64,000 nt of DNA from Eustoma russellianum (lineage: Eukaryota; Streptophyta; Magnoliopsida; Gentianales; Gentianaceae): assembly GCA_036186865.1 (NCBI GenBank), contig AP025062.1, positions 12,648,940-12,712,939 of the forward strand. The letters are read 5' to 3'. The notes under the pieces are model-generated. The model saw nothing but the letters and a program-made list of their open reading frames with translations, did no database searches and was not told the origin of the DNA. Positions 32,515-42,325 of the stretch are shown piece by piece (within the stretch, counting starts at the first letter, position 1; each line of letters starts with the position of its first letter). The translations under genes were made by a program, and so were the position numbers.

Positions 32515-35056
32515 CACCTAGGACAAGGGTCTCGGCATGGTGCACTCACCGTACCTTGCTATGAGAAGTACAAGGCATCGATAACATTCATGTGCATGCC
32601 GACATAAACATGTATCGAAATTGCAGAAGAATCATAAAATATACAAGCGTAATCGACATGCATCATACGACAAACTAAATCTGAATATATCTGGAACGTC
32701 ACCAATACAAAGTCATAATACAAATCCGAAATAACATAAATGAAACTACATAAATCTTGGTCCATACGGTTATCGCCGGTGATCAATCCTCGAGATATCC
32801 TCCACTGTGTCTAAAACTAGTTCCTGAGGTTTTGCGATTTTGTAATATATTGGTTGAGCGGCAACGAATCGCTCAGCAAGTATTTTTGCTTAGGTTCGTC
32901 ATGTGGATCATGCATGGTAGATGGTAAATAAAATGACATAATAAGTGCATAATGCATATCCGTATCACAAATGTAATGACAGACAAGATAGATAATAGCA
33001 ACCACTTATAGACAGGTAACTGCAAAAATGTAAAGTCACCGAGAAAATTATTTTATTTTCGTATTTCTTACCTTCTTACGTGTCTATTAAGATTTTATCT
33101 AGTGTCTCGTATTATATTTCCTTGGGCTATGTCTATACCCCAAGTTCTGCTCTATACGGTCATCTTCTATCTGCTAAGGGTCTCGCCATATATGTCTAGT
33201 AGGGTAACATGGGTAAACATGCGTATGCTCATATGATGAAAAAGTTATGCAATGTTTTCGAAAAACTTTTCAGAACATAAACGTTTCTAAAATCATCGTA
33301 ATAAATCTATCTCGACAGTACATAGCATCACATACAAACAGTACACAAGGAACATCAACTGAATTCCCCATATAGTACTATGTACCAACCATGAATCCCA
33401 ATGGTTAAACCATGGTGTTACAACATGTGTACATAGAGCTAACAGTGATGCGTTTCGGCAGAGATCCTAGGTCTCAGATACGGTGTTGCACTCAGCCAAA
33501 ATGTAAATATAACTTCGGCACATGACACCAACCTCTTACCTAGGTTCCAGTGTCATGAGACATACATAACATAAACTTAACACCCATCAGGAGGTGTATC
33601 ATAAACTTTGCTCATGAAATCCTCACTACTACGCCCGATGTCAGACGGCTGTTTAGCACAAATGTAGGCTATCGGAACAGCATAACATATCGTAATTGTC
33701 TCATATGGAATCAGTCGACGCAAGGTACAGTTTGTTAAAATCCTTTTAAAACTTTTCACGCGATAAAATCACATTTGTCCAACATGTCCTTTAAAACTCT
33801 TTTAAAACGTTTTGTGTGATAACCATTTTCATAAATATGTATCGTATGATAAAACGTAACGTCTTTAAAAATTTCTTTGTCGTATGCATGTAAGGATGCT
33901 CGGTCTCGGGTTGATTTCATTCTTCTGATAATTCCAGCACTTAGGTCTAATGGTTGGCTCATTTATCCTATTGTTTCCCTATGTGAAATTACCCTTTTAT
34001 CCCTTTAGGGGCTTTCGGTTGGTACCCCCAAAATCACCCTACTTTTGGGCTTTATTTTGCTAAACTTTTGTCCTAAGTAGTCCTTTTCATATTTTATCTT
34101 ATGACCCTTTTGGAAATAGCCCATTTCCATATCTTTTACAAACGTTGAAATTACCGTTTTGTCCTTATTAATTACTTTGGTTTTAAATGGCTAAAACAGC
34201 CCACTTTTTATTCCGTTACTCATTTAATTTACTAATTTGTACCTTCACTAGCTTGTCATACAAATATTGTGCAATGTATAAGTCTTACATGAATGTATAT
34301 TTATGTACCCCCATTAACTAGTCAAATTGACATCAAAATTCATCAAAATGGCCACTTGGCCAAAACCACACATGCACACACCCACGTGATTTTTGGTATT
34401 TTGTTTACTATATGTTTCATGCAAAATGCTTACACCACTCACAATTCATGTTACCTACTATTTCATACACATGGCTTTATTCACTTGCATTTTCTAAACA
34501 CATTAAAAACTTCACCAACATGCAATTATACACATAAAACCGTGGGACATGATGCACACACATCCCTTATACTCCTTCCAAAACATATTTCATATACATG
34601 TATCAATGCAGCTAAATAAACACACCTTTCCACCCCCTTGACCTAATTGACCCATGCACCACACACACAATTGTTTTAATTTCCTCAAGCACATGTAATA
34701 TGGTCACCTACCTACTTATACACATATTTTCCATTTTCACATATTTCGAAGTCATACATGTTGATACTTGACATAAAGATGAAGATGAAGCCTATGATTA
34801 TGATGATAGTCATGTTGGCTACATATAAAAATACATATAACATCTATGTAAATCTTGAATTTAGCATGCAAGACATTTTCTACCTTCATCATAGTTCTAA
34901 GTACACATATGTGCAAGAATTTCCTAAAGATCATCCTACAAAGTGCATGCAAGCACACTTTCATTATGTTCATAGTCAAGTCATCATTTTAATCTTATGC
35001 ATGCATGGTCCATCTTGTGTTATGAACATAGAAGACTCAATTTTCAACATGCATGA
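32515..35056 (-). repeat. LTR F (solo LTR), 3' part
   Basis: On the minus strand this is the last ~2.5 kb of a chromovirus LTR. It ends ..GGTGGGGTGCTACA at 32515 and carries CGATGCCTTGTACTTCTC, an acceptor CCTCAG (AG at 32825-32824), a small acidic ORF (ELVLDTVEDISRIDHRR, stop at 32772-32770), the GACACTGGAACC region (33420-33620) shared with 1081-1480, and a body up to 35056 where Tat element D is inserted (TSD CATGA 35052-35056). Its 3' end is strongly similar to that of LTR G in inverse orientation. Confidence 0.82.
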
Positions 35057-35943
35057 TGATGAAGCCGGATCTTCACCAAGGGTCAAGATGACCTCGATTT
35101 AGCTTCGTCAGTCGGAACAAAGAATTTGTCAACTGGGAATGATAATATGTAGCTGGAATAGCGCCAAATATCCTGCACGGTGTAGCACAGGTCAGAGGTC
35201 CCGAGGGGTTGGCCCCGGGAAAAACCTTCCGACGCTCAAGTCAGTTTGGGTCATATTTCAATGAGATTATAATGTGAAAGGACAAGTTGAGAAGTTCTCA
35301 CAGTGTTTGCCGAAGAGCGAGGGGTATGTGTATGTTGTTAAGTCTCTCCCCTTCTTTGTCTTGATCTCCTTACCTTTATAGATTTCTTTCCCAGCCCAAA
35401 AACTCTGATGATAGCTTGGGGAAGAAGCTTCGTTTAGGGCAGAGAGCCTAGGATGTCGTAGGTCTGCTGATGTGATCAGTAGTCCGGCTGATGTGACTTA
35501 GTAGGTCGACCGTTGTGACTTTGGCATGTTCAGGAAGGCTAAATTGATGTAGTCGATATATTGGAGAAGTATCTCCGTTTAAGGGTCCCACGAAGTATTA
35601 TCGTATTGGGTTCATCTTGCTGTGGTACACAGCTGTTTTCTGCCGAAGTGCGTTAGCTACTGTGGTACGCAGCTGAGCCTTGCCAAAGTGCATGGCTTTT
35701 TCTTAAATGAAGTAGTCCGGAGTGCAGCATTTTAACATACGCTGAAGTTAATGCCGAGGTGCAAACCTTAATAGATTCTTTGATGTTATATGGGCGTCGT
35801 GTTGCCCTATTGAGGTGCTGCTGAGGTCGGACAGCCATTCTTAGGCACCAAGCCGCTGAACTGCAGTGCTTCAATATACTGGGCTTTCGGGATTAAACCG
35901 TTGACTGTTATTGACTATCTGACGATCCGGTTATGGTTTATCA
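35057..35943 (-). repeat. 3' LTR of Tat element D (887 bp)
   Basis: Minus-strand ends are TGATAAACC (35943) and GGCTTCATCA (35057). Same length as the partner LTR. Confidence 0.93.
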
Positions 35944-35962
35944 TTTGCCCCCAGATTTTGTG
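35944..35962 (-). promoter_or_regulatory. Polypurine tract of element D
   Basis: Minus strand reads AAATCTGGGGGCAAA immediately before TGATAAACC. Confidence 0.75.
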
Positions 35963-36191
35963 TGGCTGAGCTGAACTGCGAAGGCATACAAATCTTGTCT
36001 TTATGTCGTGGCCAACCCCTTTAGCCACATGTTTTGTCTTTTTTCGCCTGTTTTCTACATAGGTGGCGGTTTCGATGCTCCATTATTGCTTCTTTGTCGA
36101 TCCCGTTCCCCGAGGGAGGGAGATACGAGAATCTCCGCCTTTTCAAATTTCAAACTTAAAACGAAAAGGTGTCCTTTTTTCTTCCCCCGCC

Positions 36192-36876
36192 TATAAATAG
36201 AGAGGCTTCTACCTCTTCCTTCTTCATCCTTCGTTTAAGTTCCTTATCTTTTATGTCGGCATCTCTTTCCTTTCTTCCTTTCAATCCGGTCCTTCTCCTC
36301 CATGTATGAATTTCCGAAATATGTTTGCCCTTTCATGTCTTAAGAATCTGGAAAATGCATGTGAGATTCAGTCCTTTCCTAAAGAATTTGATTCTGATGG
36401 GAACAATCTTTCTTCACAGAGATTGTCCCTCTCCTGTAACCCTTTTTCGGTTATCATTGTATCTTTTGCTTTAGCGCCACTGTCATTTCATGACGAGGAT
36501 TCTCCTTCGACATATCCCTCTCTAGCGAAGGTTCTGCTTTGCTGTTTTGTAATCGCACAAACTTCTTTTCTTCCAGTGAAGCAAGAAACAATTGCGATTA
36601 CATTCTTCCCAGGCCATTTTCAAGGTACGGTAGCGGTGTAGCAAGGGCGGCAACAATGCTGCAAAACTTTTCCTCTGCCATGTAACCATAGAGGGGACGA
36701 TTGCCAAGAAGTCTACCTGGTCCTGGATAAGGATCTGTCGCTGCTCTTCATAGTCCAAGTCCGAGGCTGTATCTAGATTGCCGAGTTTTCGAATTTATAG
36801 GAGAAGATTTCATAGTCGGACAGGATTTTTCCCTTGTAAACAGCTTGTAGTTGTAATAGATTCCATATTCAATAAA
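36192..36876 (+). other. Antisense transcription-unit-like region in element D
   Basis: On the plus strand (antisense to gag) there is TATAAATAG at 36192-36200 followed by a CT-rich leader, possible start codons (36254, 36306), an open frame 36306-36641 of 111 codons, a second open stretch at ~36648-36772 (RGDDCQEVYLVLDKDLSLLF), and a 3'-UTR-like end with AATAAA at 36871. The product is not recognised. The position between 3' LTR and the rest matches the antisense gene of Tat element E. Coding status is uncertain: composition is gene-like, but the two open stretches are in different frames and would need splicing. Confidence 0.45.
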
Positions 36877-37157
36877 AGTCTGTTTTTTGCCTTCTGATTT
36901 GTTTTGGCTAATATTTTGAAGCTTAATCTTGCTTTCCACTTGCCCTGTGTTTATAGTTTGTAAGCTTCTGGCCTTCAGTCTGACTTGCTCAGTTTGGAAG
37001 TATTTATCTTTGGCCTGACTTGCTCAGTTTGCAAGTATTTATCTTTGGCCATAGGTGTATCTCTCAAGTTTCTGCTTTCCCGCTTGGTTTCTTAGTTTGA
37101 CTGAGTTGAAATGTTGGCAAAACTTATGCCAAACTTTTTGATTTTTCTGAGGTGGGC

Positions 37158-37724
37158 ATGTAGGGAACTTGTTTTGTTCCGCTGAGTCCTGCTCAGCCAC
37201 CTAGACCTGCTGGGGAAGAAATGTAGGGAACTTATTTCGTTCCGCTGAGTCCTGCTCAGCCACCCAGACCTGCTGGGGAAGAAATGTAGGGAACTTGTTT
37301 TGTTCCACTGAGTCCTGCTCAGCCACCCAGACCTGCTGGGGAAGAAATGTAGGGAACTTGTTTTGTTCCTCTGAGTCCTGCTCAGCCACCCAGACCTGCT
37401 GGGGAAGAAATGTAGGGAACTTGTTTTGTTCTGCTGAGTCCTGCTCAGCCACCCAGACCTGCTGGGGAAGAAATGTAGGGAACTTGTTTTGTTCCGCTGA
37501 GTCCTGCTCAGCCACCCAGACCTGCTGGGGAAGAAATGTAGGGAACTTGTTTTGTTCTGCTGAGTCCTGCTCAGCCACCCAGACCTGCTGGGGAAGAAAT
37601 GTAGGGAACTTGTTTTGTTCCGCTGAGTCCTGCTCAGCCACCCAGACCTGCTGCGGAAGAAATGTAGGGAACTTGTTTTGTTTCGCTGAGTCCTACTCAG
37701 CCACCCAGACCTGCTGGGGAAGAA
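37158..37724. repeat. 63-bp tandem repeat, nine copies (3' UTR of element D)
   Basis: Units start at 37158, 37221, 37284, 37347, 37410, 37473, 37536, 37599 and 37662, each with GTAGGGAACTTGTTTTGTTC, CTGAGTCCTGCTCAGCCACC and CAGACCTGCTGGGG. Copies differ by only a few bases. Because 63 is divisible by three, long ORFs of 21-residue repeats appear on both strands, which is a by-product of the period. Confidence 0.95.
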
Positions 37725-38153
37725 TGATGTTGAGACCTGCTCAACCTTCCAGACCTGCTGGGTAAGAATATCAGGAAACCTATCCCATCCTGCTGAGACC
37801 TGCTCAGCCTTCCAGACCTGCTGGGTAAGAATATCGGGAAACCTGTCCCATCCTGCTGAGACCTGCTCAGCCTTCCAGACCTGCTGGGTAAGAATGATGC
37901 TGAGACCTGCTCAGCCTTCCAGAATATCGGGAAACCTGTCCCATCCTGCTGAGACCTGCTCAGCCTTCCAGACCTGCTGGGTAAGAATATCGGGAAATCT
38001 GTCCCATCCTGCTGAGACCTGCTCAGCCTTCCAGACCTGCTGGGTAAGAATGATGTTGAGACCTGCTCAACCTTCCAGACCTGCTGGGTAAGAATATCGG
38101 GAAACCTGTCCCATCCTGCTGAGAACTGCTCAGCCTTCCAGACCTGCTGGGTA
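37725..38153. repeat. Second tandem family, 63-bp units mixed with shortened units
   Basis: Units with AATATCGGGAAACCTGTCCC, ATCCTGCTGAGACCTGCTCA and CCTTCCAGACCTGCTGGGT, interspersed with ~33-44-bp units starting AAGAATGATG. It shares the CTGCTCAGCC..CCAGACCTGCTGGG half with the first family, so both derive from one ancestral unit. Confidence 0.9.
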
Positions 38154-38311
38154 TGCCCCCACTTCTAACGTGGGTGATTGACAGCCATGAATTTATGCAC
38201 CATACGGTGACTTAAAAGGGGCCCAATTAAATATAAGAGGTTGATCCTCTGATAATATAGGATCAGGAAATTCTGGATGAAGAAAAATCAGACCGCGATT
38301 CAAAACGGTCA

Positions 38312-39141
38312 TCAGATCAGCCTTATATGCTCAGAAGTCCGGGTCCCTCTCTCACCGAAATCCGAATCGATGTCTCCTAGATAATCCTGGTGATATCCAA
38401 GTCTACAACCCCCCACCGGAGGGGGCCTTCCAAAGTCTAGCCTGTTGTGAAGCCTAGACCTGGGATTATAGAAGCGTTGTAGGTGACCCAGCTCAATAAG
38501 GTGTTCAATTTCTTGCCCAAGCTGTCTATAATTTTCCGTATCATGCCTAATATCGTGATGATAGAGGCAGTACAGTTGATGGTTTCTTTTACGGATTGGC
38601 CCAGCGAGGGGCGGGGGTTCTTTTGCGAGGGATTTTTTCCTCATATAAGAAAGGATATAAGCCTTAGAGGCGAGCAGAGAATTCCTTTCCTCTCCTCGGC
38701 TCCCCAGCCGAATCCTAACAGAGCACCTTTCCTGCAACGGTGCTTTGCCCTTGTTTCCCGCTTTCCTGCCATGTTTGAAAGGCAGGGAAACTTTTTGATT
38801 ATATCTAGAGGTTTGGTGGCTAGGCTTTTGTTCTGGCCACTTCCTTTTGGGCATAGGCCTTTCCTCACGCCTGGAACAATAACCAGGCCAAGTAGAAGAA
38901 TACTTCATGTGTTCCGGTGGATGGGAGTTATCGAAACGGGGTCCGCTGAACTTTTCTACAGGCGCTTTCCCCTTCATCTCCCTTACTACTGCTTGAAAAC
39001 CTCCGGGTTTTGAGCCACATAGCGAATGGCTCGCATGTGCTCTTCATATGTGAAAGCCAAGGGAGTTGAAGATTCCCCCGGCTCCGTTGAGCATTGATCA
39101 TTTTGTTGTTGAGAAGATTTTTGACTCCTTCCAGATGTCAT
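38312..39141 (-). pseudogene. gag: gag of Tat element D
   Basis: Minus-strand start ATG at 39141 (MTSGRSQKSSQQQ..., then FTYEEHMRAIRYVAQNPEVF); one frameshift with two stops near 38985, then open from 38977 to 38312. The C-terminal part has YCLYHHDIRHDTENYRQLGQ and IEHLIELGHLQRF, which is the pattern C-x2-H..H..(C) followed by an 'I-x2-LI-x2-G-x-L' helix typical of gag of the Tat/Athila branch of plant gypsy elements; the second Cys is Tyr here. The centre is Arg/Lys-rich. It is shorter than full Tat gag proteins, and pol does not follow. Confidence 0.8.
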
Positions 39142-39275
39142 GGGTTGTTTGGTCCCTTGACTATCTCAGTTACTCATTTTTCTCATGATAGCTTCCTAAG
39201 ATGATTAGAGAGGCTCCTTAATAATTGCTAGAGAAGCTTTGAGGGGCCGTTTTATGGGTTAAGGGACTTAAGGGG

Positions 39276-39292
39276 CCCTTCCTCTAGCGCCA
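39276..39292 (-). promoter_or_regulatory. Primer binding site of Tat element D
   Basis: Minus strand TGGCGCTAGAGGAAGGG, two bases after the 5' LTR (39295). Same type of site as in element E (TTTGGAGCTAGAAGAGGGG, 52178). Confidence 0.75.
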
Positions 39293-39294
39293 AA

Positions 39295-40181
39295 TGCTGA
39301 AGCCGGATCTTCACCAAGGGTCAAGATGACCTCGATTTAGCTTCGTCAGTTGGAGCAAAGAATTTGTCAACTGGGATTGATAATATGTAGCTGAAATAGC
39401 GCCAAATATCCTGCACAGTGTAGCACAGGTCAGAGGTCCCGAGGGGTTGGCCCCGGGAAAAACCCTCCGACGCTCAAGTCAGCTTGGGTCATATTTCAAT
39501 GAGATTATAATGTGAAGGGATAAGTTGAGAAGTTCTCACAGTGTTTGCCGAAGAGCGAGGGGTATGTGTATGTTGTTAAGTCTCTCCCCTTCTTTGTCTT
39601 GATCTCCTTACCTTTATAGATTTCTTTCCCACCCCAAAAACTCTGATGATAGCTTGGGAAAGAAGCTTCGTTTAGGGTAGAGAGCCTAGGATGTCGTAGG
39701 TCTGCTGATGTGATCAGTAGTCCGGCTGATGTGACTTAGTAGGTCGACCGTTGTGACTTTGGCGTGTTCAGGAAGGCCAAATTGTTGTAGTCAATATATT
39801 GGAGAAGTATCTCCGTTTGAGGGTCCCACGAACTATTATCGTATTGGGTTCGTCTTGCTGTGGTACACAGCTGTTTTCTGCCGAAGTGCGTTAGCTGCTG
39901 TGGTACGCAGCTGAGCCTTGCCGAAGTGCATGGCTTTGTCTTAAATGAAGTAGTCCGGAGTGCAGCATTTGAACATATGCTGAAGTTAATGCCGAGGTGC
40001 AAACCTTAATAGATTCTTTGATGTTATAAGGGCGTCGTCTTGCCCTATTGAGGTGCTGCTGAGGTCGGACAGCCATTCTTAGGCACCAAGCCGCTGAACT
40101 GTAGTGCTTCAATATACTGGGCTTTCGGGATTAAACCGTTGACTGTTATTGACTAGCTGACGATCCGGTTATGGTTTATCA
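39295..40181 (-). repeat. 5' LTR of Tat element D (887 bp)
   Basis: Minus strand TGATAAACC (40181) to GGCTTCAGCA (39295), collinear with 35057-35943. Confidence 0.93.
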
Positions 40182-40186
40182 CATGA

Positions 40187-40925
40187 AGAAACTGGGAAAA
40201 ATATTTGCCTTCTCTCTTTAATCTTACACTTAAGATGAAAAGATTCCTCCTTTTCTTTTTTGCTTATACACCTCTCAGTTTCTAAAATCAATCTATTACA
40301 ATCTTACCTTTTGAATTCCTTGAAGATTCCTACTTTTCTAAGTTGAAGAATTCTCTTTTCTAATTGTTGCACCTCACGGCCCAAGTGCCTTAAAATGGTG
40401 ATATTGGAGTCATTTGGAGAGGTGGATGAATAAAAGTGTTTAGGAAGGGTGAGAAGATCTTCACCTTAAGAACTCTCACACATGCAAGTGATTTTCTTCA
40501 AGGAGAGATGAAGAATCCTCTTTTTCCTATCTTATAATGGCCACGGTTTTGGCCTTGATGAGAAGAGAAAATGTTTCTTTGAAGGATGGAGAAGGATTTA
40601 AGGTGGGGAGAGAATGTGGTTGGAACGTTTGTGTTGTAAGATCAAAACAATTTCGACCTTTGGTTTTGATAGTGTCTCGGTTTTTGGAGATATTTTTGAG
40701 GCTCGAAGGTGTCTTAAAGGGAAAGTCAAGGCTTGATGTTATCTCGGAGTAGAATGAGAATTGTCTTTTGCTATTGGAGTGAATGAGTGCTTTTCTGCTT
40801 TTCTAGCTTACTTGGCTGAAATGTTGAAGAAGAATGGAAGAATTGAAGGATTTGGCTTTTGCTTGGCGAGATGGAGAAGGACTCTTGTGTTAGTGGAAGG
40901 GAGAGAGGTAAAATGAAGAAGAATG
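40187..40925 (-). repeat. LTR F, leader part with splice donor
   Basis: Continuation of LTR F beyond element D. On the minus strand it is a pyrimidine-rich leader with AAGGCCAAAACCGTGGCCAT and the donor AAAAG|GTAAGATTG (GT at 40307-40306). Interval from this donor to the acceptor at 32824 is ~2354 bp once element D and its TSD are subtracted, close to the 2298 bp of LTR B. GAATG (40921-40925) is the TSD of the copia element. Confidence 0.7.
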
Positions 40926-41628
40926 TGTTGGAGAAAATGAGGTAAGTTGGAAAATTATGGGAAGTGGGTTTGTCAAAAGTTGACAACCACCATACTTTGA
41001 GCTTAATTATGATTAGTGTTCGTTAATCAAAAACGAAAATTAATAATTTCTAAATTATCTACGTGACAAGTAGATGACTTTAGGCTTTTGAATCACTCGA
41101 TTCCGATACCGGGTGAATGAGAAATTAATGCTCAAAGTTGGAGTAAAATTGGAAGGAAAATGAAAAAGTGGTGATGTGGCCTCATGAGGAGTGAACACAT
41201 CACCCTTTAAGTGGAATACCACATTGGTCACTTGGGATGAAAGAGCCACCATATAAGTTACAAGTTGGAGCTTTCTAAAATGTGCCCTTGGGCATGAGAA
41301 GTTTTCTGACGGAGTCAGGACGCAGCTCAGGCAAGGTTCACCACACGCGCGCGCGCGCGCGCCGCCGCCGCCCGTCCGTCCGGCTCGGCTCGTGGCTCGT
41401 GGCTCGTGGCTCGCCCGCCCGGTTCTTATCTTTTTGGAGAAATTTTCTTTTATTTTTCCAGAAAAATAAATTAAGTGATCCAACGGTTGAAATTTTTTGA
41501 TCATAACCGTTGCAAGATCTAACGGTTGTGGATCGTTGTCCACGCGGATCATGATCCAACGGCTGAGATCGTATCTGCCAACGGTTTATGATCTAACGGT
41601 CTATGATCTACGGTTTATCAACGGTTAC

Positions 41629-41709
41629 GATAAACCGCTACGGTTTTTGGATAAACCGCTACGGTTTTCTGATAAACCGCTACGGTTTTCTGATAAACCG
41701 CTACGGTTA
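41629..41709 (+). repeat. 21-bp tandem repeat in U3, four units
   Basis: Unit GATAAACCGCTACGGTTTTC with small variations; each contains the short palindrome AACCG-CTA-CGGTT. Counterpart in the 3' LTR at 47579-47660. Placed 140-220 bp upstream of the TATA box, so a likely enhancer-type array. Confidence 0.9.
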
Positions 41710-41848
41710 TCATCCAACGTCCAAGATCGAAAACCGTCAGATCCGACGGTCCACGTTTAAAACCGTCGATCTAACGGTTGTGGATGAAAACCGTTTGATC
41801 CGACGGCTGCGGTTTAATCTGGAGATTAACCGCCATTTCCTTCCCGCC

Positions 41849-41855
41849 TATAAAA
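41849..41855 (+). promoter_or_regulatory. TATA box of Copia-1 5' LTR
   Basis: TATAAAA in CCCGCCTATAAAACGCC, with a pyrimidine-rich likely start region ~30 bp downstream (CTTTCTACACACAG). Confidence 0.85.
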
Positions 41856-42325
41856 CGCCTCCTTCTCCAGCCTTTCTACACACAGACTGCTCTCTGCGTT
41901 TTTTCACTGTTGTTCTCTCCTGCTATTTTCGTTTTTTGCATACTGTTGTTGCGTTGTTGTTCCAGTCCAGTTCGTCGAGAAATCAGAGCATTCCACAGGT
42001 TCGTCGAGTTCTTTACGTAGCTGTGCCGCTTCGTATGAACAGTTGCCCGTTGTATCCTGGGAGACGTTTGCTGTTTTCGGTTGGGCACTTTGTACCGGAG
42101 CAAATCGTCTTAAGGACAGAGTCCTTAGACTCGCCTCGGTTCTGCTTGCATTTCGTTAATTTACACAATCGCACACTGTACACTGCAGTTGATTACAGTA
42201 TCCAACATTCTTAAGACGATCTATATATACTGTAATCTGTTTCGGTTTTCTGGTTGCGTTTATTGCATCTGTTTGTACGAAACTAATCGGTTTCTGGTTC
42301 TGTCTGTAATTCCACAGAATCTGAA

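Larger units (their letters stand above)
35057..40181 (-). mobile_element. Tat-type gypsy element D, gag-only (non-autonomous), complete with LTRs and TSD
   Basis: 5125 bp with two 887-bp LTRs and a CATGA target duplication (35052-35056, 40182-40186). Orientation minus: PBS beside the right LTR, gag on the minus strand, tandem repeats, then an antisense transcription-unit-like region and a purine tract next to the left LTR. No protease, RT, RNase H or integrase homology was found in the ~3.35-kb interior, so it must depend on proteins made elsewhere. LTRs differ at roughly 3-4% by eye. It sits in LTR F. Confidence 0.92.
40926..42207 (+). repeat. 5' LTR of Copia-1
   Basis: TGTTGGAGAAAATG to ACAGTATCCAACA. 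U3 contains a (CG)n/(CCG)n run (41345-41375), GGCTCGTGG repeats, a dense set of AACGG/CCGTT motifs (41487-41800), and a 21-bp tandem repeat (41629-41709). TATAAAA is at 41849-41855. Confidence 0.97.

Noticed and set aside
37201..37641. Minus-strand ORF of 146 codons with 21-residue repeats (and the plus-strand Cys-rich ORF at 37295-37765)
   Set aside because: Both arise because the 63-bp tandem unit is divisible by three and happens to lack stops; no promoter, no start context and no conserved protein feature.
37158..38153. CRISPR-like regular repeats
   Set aside because: Units are directly adjacent without variable spacers, the DNA is plant nuclear, and no cas genes exist.
38483..39013. 176-codon plus-strand ORF
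   Set aside because: Shadow of the minus-strand gag of element D.
41603..42214. 203-codon ORF in the copia LTR, and its partner at 47731-48258
   Set aside because: Lies in U3/R/U5 over tandem repeats and the TATA box; the two LTR copies differ in frame by indels, so no coding constraint.
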